Shown here piece after piece: positions 20,156-31,642 of a stretch of DNA of 64,000 bases. Source of the DNA: Petrolisthes cinctipes (Eukaryota > Arthropoda > Malacostraca > Decapoda > Porcellanidae); NCBI GenBank assembly GCA_033782935.1, contig JAWQEG010000261.1, positions 1-64,000 of the forward strand, read 5' to 3'. Within the stretch, counting starts at the first letter, position 1. Every line of letters begins with the position of its first letter. A program made the position numbers and the translations under genes. Under the pieces are notes generated by a model, which saw only the letters and a program-made list of their open reading frames with translations, did not search any database and was not told the DNA's origin.

Positions 20156-20180
20156 TAATTTGAAGATAGCATGTGTATGT
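19688..20180. repeat. Compound (GT)n / AATTTGAAGGTAAT minisatellite
   Basis: About 17 units, each a GT run of variable length followed by AATTTGAA(G/A)GTAAT. Confidence 0.95.
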
Positions 20181-22048
20181 GTGTGAAACTCTATTTACCT
20201 TGTGTACAAGTCCGTTTTAACAGCAGGCAGCGTGTAATGTATCCCTCCTGCCGGTGGTGATGGTCGCTTGAAACTGTATGGAAGCCCAAGTGACGGTAGT
20301 ATATAGTGACGGACCCAAGTGAGTGAGTGAGTGAGTCGGCCCAACTAGTTGTGTGTGTCTACTGGGAAAGTTGAAACTGTGGCTGGTAGGGGTCCAAACT
20401 CTATTTTTATTAAAGGCCTCCATAGACTATCAATCATACCTGCGCGAACTACTAAGGATTTCAGAGACATTGCAAGCTCGTTTTTTCAGAATAACTCTGT
20501 AACGAACACTCGTATCAGTACGAGCGTTCACTAGAGTTTAGTACACACAGTGTCCTAATTTATAAGGGTATCATGAATCACTAATTGTAAATTATAAAGA
20601 CACTTGTGCCTATACCAAGAGGCATAAACTGGATTTGCCAGACATGGAAACGAACACAAATAGTGACGTGTTGTCTGTGACGTATGAAAAGCTCCACCTA
20701 CACTCTCCCTCCTCCACTTCCATCCCCCTCTTCTCTCAGTCTCCTTAATTTCCTCACCTGCCGCTCCCCAACGTCTCTCTCTCCCTCTTCCTTTCTCTCT
20801 CCCTCTCTTCAATTATACGGGCAGTGACGCATGCATCATACCTATGAAAATAAGGTATACATTAATAATTGGTCGTGGCTTTGATTCATGACTTTGTTGC
20901 TGATAGTCACACATTAAATAAAGGCTGGAGTAGGACACTGTGTCAATAATAACCACCAATACTGACGGTAACACAATGGTTTGGTGGTTTGGTGGCGCAC
21001 GTTTTTGTGGTGCTATCTTATGGTATGTACTGATAGTTGTGATAGGGTTCCTTTATCGGCGAAGTGTAATAAAAGCCATGGTATAGGGTGGTTGTAATGA
21101 TAGGGAAGAGTTAAGAGTAAAATATGGCAACATGAAAGGGTTGCGTAAGGTAACTTGTGTGAGGTACTGCTTAAAACAGAGGCTTAGCCTTTTTTGGCTA
21201 CCCCCCACCCGTCACCAGTTTATTTCACCCTCACGGCCCAAACACAAGTATAACAACTGAACAGTCGTTTTGCCATCAATCATAGTGGTTATTCTTCTAC
21301 TACCTCACCCTACTCTCATGTGTGGATACATTAAGATATGTAACACAATAATAACTAAATGCAGTACTACTAACAAATTATGCATGCCTTTATCGAATAT
21401 TCATACATTAATCTCGAAAAATATTGTATTTTACATGGCGAGAGTCAGGGAGAGTGAGGGGAGGGAGGGCAGACGGGGAAGGTGCCCATTACAATGATAT
21501 TTCCAGAATACGAGCTTGCACTCACCGTAATACATAACTCACTCATTTATTCAGACTCTATCTTTCTACACGTGTGTGAGTGAGAGAGAAAAAAAGAAAG
21601 AGAGGGACCTGGGGGGCGGGGGCAGGTGAGGAAATTAAGGGGACTGAGAGAAGTGGAAGCAGAGGATAGATAAATTGGATAACAGTAGATTATTTTCTTT
21701 TAAAGTTACTGAATGGAGGAAAGGAAACAAGAATATACAAAAACTATATCCCGATGCCGAAAGTCATCCTCCGTTCATAAAATATGTGTAATAACTGCTT
21801 TTCAACTGTTGAAGGTTGTAAGTTTGTGGGAAGCAATTCAGGGGAAGTGAAATCCAGCCAGAGACTTGTACTTTTTGGGATAATAAAGTTTGATAGTGGA
21901 GGATCTACAGTATGAAAGAGAATGTGTAAATTCATGAGCTCTACAGTACAAAGGGGAGGGAAAGATGGGGAGGGGTGGATGGCACAATTAAAGATATAAT
22001 CTTAGTAATATTGTACCATAAATAATATTTACTATATACGAAGGAGAG
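20181..22048. other. No gene seen
   Basis: Only short shadow frames. Pyrimidine-rich DNA at 20700-20815 and purine-rich DNA at 21430-21670. Confidence 0.5.

Positions 22049-22119
<71 letters not shown>
22049..22119. repeat. (CT)n microsatellite
   Basis: About 35 CT units. Confidence 0.97.
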
Positions 22120-22121
<2 letters not shown>

Positions 22122-22521
22122 GAGAGCAAACGTGTCAGGTCATCTATCTTCTATTACTCGATCACACACACACACACACATACCTTGTCAGGTTATCTGT
22201 CTTGTATTTCTCTCTATCTCACACAGATCAGGTTATCTGTCCCACATTTCATCAAAGTCTTGGTCTATTCATGTAGATACGAGGAAGCTGCCACATCCAC
22301 TACAAGCAGAAAATTAATGACTCCCCACCGCCAACACACACCTTCTCACTGCATGCATACATATACACATATGCATACACTTTGGTCGATAATTCTCTAT
22401 CTACACAAATCAGATCCATCTTTCATGTAGTTATCTTGCATCGGACCTACAGTATATGTCGTACTATACGTGAATGTGTTGGGATTATATTAGCATCTTT
22501 AATGGGATAGTATATTCTTGG
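22120..22521. other. No gene seen
   Basis: Flank of the inverted repeat; small (CA)n at 22163. Confidence 0.5.
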
Positions 22522-22758
22522 TACAGCTCCGAACAGATCAAGGGTCCACACTTCTTCCACCAGCGACTTGGTTTGGGCCTCGTCTGATCTGGCAACATTT
22601 GCAGGTGGAGGGAGGGGGAATGTTAGTGGGAGAGGAGGAGAGAAATGTGGGCGGAGCTATATAAGAGGGTAACGAATGATCAGGTAGAGAAGACGTGTGT
22701 CAGGAGGAATGAATGAAACATACACTGTGAACGGTATCGAATCACCAATAGTTTAAAG

Positions 22759-23204
22759 CAGGGTTCTTCAAACTTTTTCAGTCGTGACCCAGTTTTTACT
22801 ATGACATCATTCTCGCGACCCATACAGGAAGATCTTTTACAAATGACCAGAATTATCAACCTAAGAAAATACAAGGCCAGAAACTGAAACTCAATAATTA
22901 TTATTAAAAGGCATTCTAACCAGAATTATAAATAGAATTATAAGTACTGCCTCACCTACTCCTCCCTCGCTCTCTCTCTCTCACTCTCTCTCAAGAAGGC
23001 TAATATTTGTGCAATGATTTTGTTTTATTGATAATTAAATATATGAATATTCGCTTGTAAAAATATGTTAGGTGGATTCATGTATGAACTTCATATTTAT
23101 TTTATTGTCACGAACATTATTATTCTATTTTATTCATGTATTTATTTTTGTGAGCCTGCGACCCAGTTTGGAGGAATTCGGGACCCGTAATTTGAAGAAC
23201 CCGG
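22759..23204. mobile_element. hAT-like nonautonomous element, 446 bp
   Basis: Ends CAGGGTTCTTCAAA and TTTGAAGAACCCGG, with 8-bp duplications GTTTAAAG at 22751-58 and 23205-12. A decayed counterpart is present in the other arm, so it predates the inverted duplication. Confidence 0.85.
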
Positions 23205-23373
23205 GTTTAAAGAAGTGCATACTACATTAACGTAGGTGTATATAGGAGAGAAGAAATGTGATGATTTGAGGCGAGGGTGAGGGGGAAGAGGGTAAGAAAA
23301 ATTAAGGTGATTAGTTGTAAAGTAATAACAAACAAATATAATTAGAATATCTGTTACATTATATCCTTTAAAT

Positions 23374-24415
23374 CAGTGGTTCTTAACCAGGGGTGCTCGC
23401 ACCCCTATAGGTGGTGCGAGACCGGTTCCTAGGGGGTGCGAGGATAGGCATAATTAAAGCAAATTATATTTTTATATACGCATGTTATTTTTTTCTGCAA
23501 ACAAAAATAATCTTTTTGCTACAGCAGTGTTTTGAGTTAGAGAAAAACCTACACCTAATTTTCTAATGAAGTGCCAACGTTGCAACAGACTCGAGTACAG
23601 GATACACGTATGTGATTCGGAGGGACGAGGGAGGGAGGACACGTATAGGTGACACAGAGGGAGGGAGGACACGTAGGTGACACAGAGGGAGGGAGGACAC
23701 GTAGGTGACACAGAGGGAGGGAGGACACGTATAGGTGACACAGAGGGAGGGAGGACACGTAGGAGACACAGAGGGAGGGAGGACACGTATAGGTGACACA
23801 GAGGGAGGGAGGACACGTAGGTGACACAGAGGGAGGGAGGACACGTAGGTGACACAGAGGGAGGGAGGACACGTATAGGTGACACAGAGGGAGGGAGGAC
23901 ACGTATAGGTGACACAGAGGGAGGGAGGACACGTAGGTGACACAGAGGGAGGGAGGACACGTATAGGTGACACAGAGGGAGGGAGGACACGTATAGGTGA
24001 CACAGAGGGAGGGAGGACACGTAGGTGACACAGAGGGAGGGAGGTTATCGTCACCACCCTCCCGCACCATTAACACACAGTCCTCTGTTTGAGTGATTTA
24101 TGGTTTCCCTGTTTTAATAACTTTTTCTTATTGATACATATACAGTAGGGTGGAGGATTGGTTGTGAATCATTTCTGATTTTGCTTTCTTCACATGTATT
24201 TAAATGGTCGGTTTATATAACATAAATCATTACTGTAGCGGTGTAGCCATTACAATACTTTCATGGAATGTATTGTGATGGCTACAAATGTACTTATTAA
24301 AACCACGTATTTCAGTTTTAGCATTTTTTTATTTTTTTTTCAGCAATAGAGGGGTGCGAGAACTGACTGCTGATTTGAAAGGGGTGCATGTATTGAAAAA
24401 GGTTAAGAACCACTG
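23374..24415. mobile_element. hAT-like nonautonomous element, 1,042 bp
   Basis: Termini CAGTGGTTCTTAACC and GGTTAAGAACCACTG, flanked by CTTTAAAT at 23366-73 and 24416-23. The opposite arm retains an unoccupied site near 25549-25570. It carries no transposase; its centre is a minisatellite. Confidence 0.93.
23630..24045. repeat. 28/30-bp minisatellite inside the hAT element
   Basis: About 14 units of GACACAGAGGGAGGGAGGAC + ACGTAGGT or ACGTATAGGT. All three minus frames stay open (PPSLCVTYTCP peptides) only because of the repeat. Confidence 0.95.
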
Positions 24416-24535
24416 CTTTAAATGAAGGCACTGTCTTTTGTTCACCATCGTAGTGGGATAGACTACTGAATATATATATTATCCTTTGGATATTAGACAG
24501 CTATTACTGTATTCCTTTTATCCCTCGTGCTTGCC

Positions 24536-24745
24536 CCGTAGGGGGTATTGCCTGTAATGATGTGGGCAATATTTTAAGGGTTTTGGCGCCCCTTCGGCCC
24601 CAGCCACTAGCTTACATTTCTTCAACTGACCCTCCTTTCTTAATTCCTATTTCCTTCTTGCTTGTTGTCACACCTCTCTATCACCTTTTCCTGGTGCTAT
24701 ATGACCTCGCAGTTGCTTCACCTAATATCAATCAAATCCCTCGTG
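24536..24745 (+). repeat. SINE-like dispersed repeat, copy 2
   Basis: GGGGGTATTGCCTGTAATGA to ATCAATCAAA, in the inner end of the left arm. Confidence 0.8.
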
Positions 24746-25231
24746 CATGTAGTCCACCCTATTTATCACCTTCTCCCAAGCCCAGCGGTTTTGTTTTCTT
24801 TTTTGGCAGAAGACAGTTTAATTTTCTAACTTTTTTAATAATCATATTTGTCAACAAATTCATTAAACTATTTACCAGGCCTTTTTCTTCTAAATATGCA
24901 TTTCCTTAAAAATAATCGATGTTAAACTTAAATAGGCGCCGCTATATGGCGTTTTCAATAAACTTGGTCTAATTTTATGCATAGGCTATATATATTACAG
25001 TATCTCTCAAGTAACTGGCAACCTTACACATCCTCCCTACTGTCTTATCCCTCTCTCACTTGCCCTTCCCTTCTTTCTTACCGTTCATCTTTTCTTTCTC
25101 ATATTTTTAACCTTCTCATTTGTTCTTAAATTTTTTTAATGATATAAGCCTTTCTCCCTTATCACTTATAGTCCAATTATATGATTTGAAAAACTGCGGT
25201 TGAGATTGTTTTTGATCGCATTTTGGTTCTC
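24746..25231. other. Spacer between the inverted arms
   Basis: About 0.49 kb, AT- and CT-rich, no gene. Confidence 0.6.
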
Positions 25232-25450
25232 AATATGTAGAGGTTGATTGATTGATTGATATTAGGCGCCGCAACAGCGAGGTCATATAGCTCCAGAAAA
25301 CGGTGATAGAGAGGTGAGACAGCAAACAGGAAGGAAATAGAAAGAAAAGAGGGATAGTTGAAGAACTAAAAGCTAGTGGCTGTGGCCGAAGGGGCGCCCA
25401 AACCCTTAAAATATTGGCCACATCATTACAGGCAATACCCCCCTACGGGC
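25232..25450 (-). repeat. SINE-like dispersed repeat, copy 3
   Basis: (GATT)3 start, GGCGCCGCAACAGCGAGGTC, and a GGCAATACCCCC end. Confidence 0.8.
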
Positions 25451-26403
25451 AAGCACGAGGGATAAAAGGAATACAGGGATAGCTGTCTAATATCCAAAGG
25501 ATAATATATATTCAGTAGTCTATCCCACTACGATGGTGAACAAATGACAGTGCCTTTATTTAAAGGATATAATGTAACAGATATTCTAATTATATTTGTT
25601 TGTTATTACTTTTCAACTAATCACCTTAATTTTTCTTACCCTCTTCCCCTTCACCCTCGCCTCAAATCATCACATTTCTTCTCTCCTATATCCACCTACG
25701 TTAATGCAGTATGCACTTCTTTAAACCCTGGTTCTTCAAATTACGGGTCCCGAATTCCTCCAAACTGGGTCGCAGGCTCACAAAAATAAATACATGAATA
25801 AAATAGAATAATAATGTTCGTGACAATAAAATAAATATGAAGTTCATACATGAATCCACCCAACACATTTTTACAATCGAATATTCATATATTTAATTAT
25901 ATTATCAATATAACAAAATCATTGCACAAATATTTGCCTTCTTGAGGGAGAATGAGAGAGAGAGAGAGGGAGGGGTAGGTGAGGCAGTGTTTATAATTCT
26001 GGTTAGAATGCCTTTTAATAATAATTATTAAGTTTCAGTTTCTGGCCTTGTATTTTCTTAGGTTGATAATTCTGATCATTTGTAAAAGATCTTTCTGTAT
26101 GGGTCGCGAGAATGATGTCATAGTAAAAACTGGGTCACGACTGAAAAAAGTTTGAAGAACCCTGCTTTATACTATTGGTGATTCGATACCGTTCACGGTG
26201 TATGTTTCATTCATTCCTCCTGACACATGTCTTCTCTACCTGATCATTCGTTACCCTCCTATATAGCTCCGCCCACATTTCTCTCCTCCTCTCCCACTAA
26301 CATCCCCCCTCCCTCCACCTGCAACTGTTGCCAGATCAGACGAGGCTCAAACTAAGTCGCTGGTGGATCGGGTGTGGACCCTTGATCTGTCCGGAGCTGT
26401 ACA
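25232..26403 (-). repeat. Right arm of the 1.17-kb inverted repeat
   Basis: Inverted counterpart of 22522-24745, uninterrupted. It includes SINE-like copy 3 (25232-25450), the empty hAT site near 25560, and the older hAT-like MITE (about 25730-26166). Confidence 0.92.
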
Positions 26404-26936
26404 GTGGAGTGCTTTGATTTCTCTAAAGTAAGTCAGGAAACAAGAACATGATTAACAGAAATACGAATCATGACTCAGTGCTTGGAAGAGCTTGGAGGAA
26501 TCAGTTGCTTCAGAATTACCAACACTGAACAATCCCCTTAAGGTGGTAATTCTTTTTTGGTACATTGGAGTGTCATGATTCCTCCAAAGTATGCTAGGAA
26601 ACAGGTCCAGAAGAGAAAAAAATAATAGTGTTCTGTTGCTTGGAATACCTTGGAGGAATCAGTTGCTCCAAAATTACCAACACTGCACAACCTCCTTAAC
26701 ATGATAAGAATTTTTTTTTTCAGGGAAGTAATATTTAACCTGTACATCTTGGCATTCACCTCAGATATTAATTCATTTGCGAGATGTCTGAATAATTTGT
26801 ATTCTTTTTTATATATTTTTAGATCTTCCTAATGTACAGTAGTCAGTGCACAGTTCAGTCGTTGTTGGAAATGTTAGCCGGTTCTCAAACTACTACTGAG
26901 GTGCAGCTTGTTCATTTACTGGCAAAGTTTGAACAA
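26404..26936. repeat. Dispersed GGAGGAATCAGT / GATTCCTCC motifs, no gene
   Basis: The pair GGAGGAATCAGTTGC at 26494 and 26652, with GATTCCTCCAAAGTATGCTA at 26578, forms local inverted and direct repeats. Related motifs recur at 30688, 30993, 31893 and 31966. Confidence 0.5.
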
Positions 26937-27145
26937 TTGATTGATTGATTGAATTAAGGCGCCGCAACAGTGAGGTCATATATCCCCAGAAGAAGGTGAT
27001 AGAAAGGTGAAACAGCAAACAGGAAGGAAATAGAAGGAAAACAGGCATAGTTTAAGAACTGAAAGAGAATGGCTTGGGCCGAAGGGGCACCAAAACCCTT
27101 AAAATATTGCCCACATCATTAAAGGCAATACCCCCCCCCCCCACC
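26937..27145 (-). repeat. SINE-like dispersed repeat, copy 4
   Basis: (TTGA)n tail, GGCGCCGCAACAGTGAGGTC, and GGCAATACC followed by a C run. It lies 170 bp upstream of the TATA box of the CUB gene. Confidence 0.8.
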
Positions 27146-27319
27146 CCAACGGGGGCAGTGTTTGGACGAACGTGTATCTGACAAGCAACGACCCCATAAC
27201 TTGCTGATCGAAGACTACTGAATATTATACTCTTGCTGCTATGAAATTTTGGTGTGTGTGAGTGAACTGCACCATTCAACTCCTCCGCTGCAGCTGTGGA
27301 AGACACCTGTGGAAGAGGG

Positions 27320-27327
27320 TATATAAA
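27320..27327 (+). promoter_or_regulatory. TATA box of the CUB-like gene
   Basis: TATATAAA in GGGTATATAAAGCC. Transcription would begin near 27350, giving a noncoding first exon. No clear donor was found (weak candidate CAG|GTGCAG at 27410). Confidence 0.55.
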
Positions 27328-27494
27328 GCCGCCAGGGTTAGGTCGTGGTGCAGGTTAACTCCACACAGCCAACACCCAGGTTCATTGACGGTCTACCCTT
27401 CTTGGATCAGGTGCAGTTACTCTCAGTGTTTCCCCCCCCCTTATACCTCTTAAATTAGCACAGGATGAATATAACATAAACATTTACACAATAT

Positions 27495-27765
27495 ATGAGT
27501 AAACTAAATTGTTCACATCCCTTTACTGCATTGTTCACATCCCTTCATTGTTTTGTTCACATACTTTTACTGTATTGTTCACCTATTGTTCACTGTTTTG
27601 TTCACCTATTGTACACAGTATTGTTCAAATCCCTTTACTGTATTGTTTACATCCATTTACTGTTTTGTTCATCTATTGTTCATTGTATTGTTCAAAGTTT
27701 GAACAATACCATGAACAGTTTTGTTCACTGTTTTGTTTAAATCCCTTCACTGTATTGTTAGCATT
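27495..27765. repeat. Degenerate 22-bp minisatellite in presumed intron 1
   Basis: TTGTTCACATCCCTTTACTG-like units about 11 times. Confidence 0.85.
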
Positions 27766-27856
27766 ATTCCACTATTTATTAATGATATTGATTCATATTT
27801 AGAGATTCAACTTACTTGAATTAACAAGCGTGTTGTTCTTTACTTCACAATGCAGG

Positions 27857-28862
27857 ATGCTGAAGGTGGTGATAGCAGTGGGCCTTCTTGGGATACTGGT
27901 GTTAGCAGACCCCCCAGAAAACCTCGTGGCTGCTAATACAACAATTAACATGCAAATTGATGAGAGAATAACCATCGAGTCACTGAATTATGGAATCTCA
28001 AACTACCCAAATTACCATTGGTAAGGAATAGACAGCAATGTTGATCTCTAAATTATATGAATATTTTGATTGAGCTAAGAAGGAGAACCATGTGTGAATA
28101 TATCATATTCTTCCTTGTTAAACAATCTCTTCACAATATCACAAGTCACAAATATATTGTGGATTTTGCTTGTTCTGTACATTACATACAGCTTCTGTTG
28201 TATCATAACGAAATATGATGATTTCAAACTGATACCTTTAAATTTGACGCAAAGTTTAACGCACTTTTATCAATAAAACCTGATATTAAAAAAGCAAATG
28301 CTAACCAATTTAGCAGTTATTCGCAATGTTTTAGGACTAGAATACAAAACCATTGTTTTTACAGCTCTGATTGGACCGTGCATTGTGGACCTCGGGAGAG
28401 TACCGAACTGATATTTAGTATGGAATCACAAACATTGGAAGGACGAAGTTCTTCTTTTCGCTGTTACGATCGTCTATTGGTGCAAAGTTTTAACTCAATT
28501 ATAGAGTAAGGACATTGTCGATCATTATAAGCCAATTGATTTATTATGTTATTATTTCTCTGGGTTTAAAGTGTATTACAAGTAGATATATCATGAAAAA
28601 ATATTTTATGAATATTTTCCACTGTCAATCTGTCTGTTTGACTCTCTGTCACACACATAGACACACACATATAGTACTTGTTTCCTACAATTTCAGGACA
28701 TGTGCGGAAGAACAAAGCTTGGACGGTTACATCACTTATGATGGTTTCGCCTACCTTCTCTTCACATCCGACTATAGCATTACAGACGAAGGGTTCAAAT
28801 ATCATGTGTTGTGCCGACGTAAATGCATCGAAGAAGCTACAATTCTACCAACGTGTGGTTAG
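27857..28862 (+). CDS. Secreted CUB-like protein, three coding exons
   Basis: Coding exons 27857-28020, 28365-28505 and 28697-28862 total 471 nt (156 residues plus TAG). Each is bounded by good sites: ACAATGCAG|, |GTAAGG, TTTTTACAG|, |GTAAGG, CAATTTCAG|. Both introns are phase 2 and join cleanly. The product starts MLKVVIAVGLLGILVLADPP, a typical signal peptide. A CUB-like core follows: SLNYGISNYPNYHC, WTVHC, SFRCYDRLLVQSF, YLLFTSDYSITDEGFKYHVLC. Several Cys are spaced as in CUB disulfides. There is no protease or other domain after it. It could be an extracellular binding or immune-type protein, but its function is not known from sequence. It is the only host-like gene in the window. Context: SINE-like copy upstream, MITE downstream. 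Confidence 0.78.
28021..28364 (+). other. Intron 2 of the CUB-like gene
   Basis: GTAAGG...TTGTTTTTACAG, 344 bp, phase 2. Confidence 0.75.
28506..28696 (+). other. Intron 3 of the CUB-like gene
   Basis: GTAAGG...CCTACAATTTCAG, 191 bp, phase 2. Confidence 0.75.
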
Positions 28863-28914
28863 GAGACGGCGACTTTTGGTTTTTCGTTCTATACTGATTG
28901 ATCTAGTAAATGTA

Positions 28915-29093
28915 CACTCGCGGTCAGAAATTGTGTCCTGACCCCTTGGCACGATGAATCGCAACTAGACGAGCTTTGATGATTCGAACAACTGTGTATT
29001 GTAGGGAGACTCACAGTTGTTCGAACCTTCAAAGCTAGGCTGTTTGCGATTCATCTTGCCATGGGATCGGGACACAATTTCTGACCACGAGTG
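28915..29093. mobile_element. TA-flanked palindromic MITE, 179 bp
   Basis: CACTCGCGGTCAGAAATTGT at one end matches the inverted other end (…ACAATTTCTGACCACGAGTG). TA lies on both sides (28913-14, 29094-95). The arms pair over about 80 bp. It falls between the CUB stop codon and the likely polyadenylation signal. Confidence 0.87.
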
Positions 29094-29194
29094 TACTTGA
29101 CCTAAACCGTTCTAGAGAATAGAGTTTGACTCAACAGGTTTGAATTGGTAGACACCAACCGAGAAATATATATAATCAAGTGTAGTTCAGATTA

Positions 29195-29200
29195 AATAAA
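29195..29200 (+). terminator. Candidate polyadenylation signal of the CUB-like gene
   Basis: AATAAA 333 bp after the stop codon, just past the MITE. Confidence 0.4.
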
Positions 29201-30269
29201 GTGAGGGATACAAGTTCTAGAACGGTTCTTCGATATAATATAATAACAATTAAAACCTCTCTTCTATTTCAAGATGTTTGTTGATCTAGCCCTCTCTCTC
29301 GTAATTAATTGGTGAGTGAGTTGGGTCCTGCTTGCCATATTATATTCAAGATCATTAATAAATTAAGGTGGTTTTAGCGATGGTTGGTTTGGTCAGGTAC
29401 CGGTATACGATGACTCCATAAGGTCATCGGACCGTAACTACTGCTTCATCGTCAACACCACCACGGATATACATATGCACATACTAACTCCTCTTGTGTC
29501 TTACGTATATACATACATACTTACTTACATACCTAGGTTATACATACGCACAAACCACTACTCGGGAAAACACACAATATGGATATTACTGAAGGAAAAC
29601 AATTTACTTTAAGGATGAGATTATGTATAACTATGTCCCCAGAAAAAAATATCAATAATGATATTCACATGTATAATAATCTCATCCACAGTAGTTGCCA
29701 GTACGTATTTCCAATAGAGTTATGTACAATACAGTTATAGACAAGTGAAACAGGCACACTTTAAACGGGGCCTCTTATCAAGCATATAGAATAGGACTAA
29801 TCTCTCTCACACACACACACACACACAGCGTTTCATCCTACCCTATGCTCAATGGGGGGCACCGTTTCAGGTGTATCGGTTTCATATGTCCCCAACTGTA
29901 TGTATGTATGTATTCATGTAGCCTAAATAAGTATGCAAGTCAATAAGAATGCATGCATGAATGGAGGTATGTTTTATGTATGCTTAATTAAGTGACCCTG
30001 TGATGTAGTCAGAAAATTGGAGGTAAATGAGTCCTTCCTATACTGCCATGAAACACCACCTATATTATGGAAGGACCTTGTTTCATAGCATAGATAGGAA
30101 GAATCAGAAGCCTTCTATTCTCATACACGATCACCGGGTCCTTAGGGTGAGAGACAATTAGGTTACAGGTTTCTTTTCTGCACATTTAAATTAAGAATGA
30201 CTTTGGCAATGTTTGATTCGACTGAATAAGACTATCCTTTTGGGTTTATGGTATTACTCAATATTAGTT
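29201..30269. other. No gene seen
   Basis: AT-rich; small (CA)n at 29811 and ATGTATGT tracts. Confidence 0.5.
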
Positions 30270-30925
30270 GATTTTTTCTTAGCACTGACCCAAGTAAAAT
30301 GATTCAATATTAGTTAGCACTCACCCTAATAAAATGTTTCAGAATTAGTTAATAATTTTTAGCTCTGACCCTATTAAAATTATTCATAATGAGTTAGTTC
30401 TTTGTAAGCACTGACCCTAATTAGATGTTTCAGTATGAGGTAGTTCTTAGTTGGCTCTGAGCCTAATAAGATGCTTTAATATGAGTTAGTTCTTAGTTAG
30501 CACTGACCCTAATGAAATGCTTTAATATGAGTTAGTTCTTAGTTAGCACTGACCCTAATGAGATGCTTTAATATGAGTTAGTTCTTAGTTAAACACTTAG
30601 TTTAGGGGGCAGTATAGTATTGGTAAATCTGGAGCTACTGATTCTTCCATACAGGCCATCATTGTTTTTGGTACACTAGTCCTGTTTCCTGGCATACTTT
30701 GGAGGAATGAAGGTGTTTCAATGAACCCAAAGTATACTATTTCCTTAATGCCTAACATTGACACTAATAAAATGACTCTTTATTAGTTATTAATTCTTAA
30801 CACTGATACTAATAAACTGATTCTGTATTAGTTAGCACTGACCCTAATAGAATGATTCTGTATTAGTTAGCACTGACCCTAATAGAATGATTCTGTATTA
30901 GTTAGCACTGACTCTGATAAAGTTT
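30270..30925. repeat. Irregular tandem array of TAGTTAGCACTGACCCTAAT units
   Basis: About 14 diverged copies, 35-50 bp apart, in two blocks (30270-30600 and 30760-30920). They are split by a copy of the GGAGGAAT dispersed motif. Confidence 0.8.
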
Positions 30926-31135
30926 TACTGCAGAATAATTTTATATATTATTTTCCCACTGATGATATTATGGGTTGTACTCATATTGTTGGTCTACTGA
31001 TTCCTCTAAACTCTGTGTCACGAAACAGATCTCTTCCTTGTAATTATATGGAGTTCGACTGTTTTCCCTCATTGTTTGGAATCAGTATCTCTCCAGTTCA
31101 CCTACAGTTGATTATTCAGCAAAACTAGATATAAT

Positions 31136-31642
31136 CGCGAGAGATCCCGGGTTCAATTCCTGGGTCAGTGGAATTGTTGGACAATTTTCCCAGCCCCCTA
31201 TGTTGCTGTTCACCTAGCAGTAAGTAGGTACCCGGCTGTTAGAGCAAGGATAGCAACTTTTATAGGCTGGGGAAAGATGTGTTGATGTAAAGTACCCAGC
31301 ACATACTGGCGAGGACTAGTTCTATCCAGAAATTAGGTATTTAGCATCCTCTACCACACCATGGCCTGTTCTGTCTGTCTATCTTACTATTTCTTATTCT
31401 TTCTGGGTAGCTGACGAGATCGCCCAATTGGGTGGCACAACAAGGAACACTATTGACAGTGTGTTTGTTGGCTCAGGGGTAAATGCACGTGAGCCAGCAG
31501 TCCCCTCTTCTGTTGCCTTCGAAGAATCAGATCTTACACTCTTTCTGGCTCCCATTTGGTGGCCCGAGCATCTGCACGGCTTCGGCCAACCAGATTCGGG
31601 ACTGCTGGGCCAGACAGTCTGGGGAATTACAACAACACCGAC
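31136..31642 (+). mobile_element. tRNA-related SINE-like retroposon, 507 bp
   Basis: A perfect 13-bp duplication AACTAGATATAAT flanks it (31123-35 and 31643-55). A pol III B box (GGTTCAATTCC) lies near its start, followed by GTTCACCTAGCAGTAAGTAGGT, a stretch recalled from decapod SINEs. The A box is missing, so the copy is 5'-truncated or the head is composite. Confidence 0.78.

Larger units (their letters stand above)
22522..24745 (+). repeat. Left arm of a 1.17-kb inverted repeat
   Basis: After subtracting the 1,042-bp insertion, the arm is about 1.17 kb and matches the reverse complement of 25232-26403 across unique sequence, a hAT-like MITE and a SINE-like copy. Landmarks: GGTACAGCTCCG start, GATCAAGGGTCCACAC, ATCCTTTGGATATTAGACAG. 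Confidence 0.92.

Noticed and set aside
19688..24045. CRISPR-like regular repeats
   Set aside because: Units are contiguous tandem repeats without unique spacers, in a eukaryotic genome with introns.
23472..24076. Three overlapping minus-strand ORFs of 164-182 codons (PPSLCVTYTCP repeats)
   Set aside because: The 28/30-bp minisatellite happens to be open in all frames; no composition or homology supports a protein.
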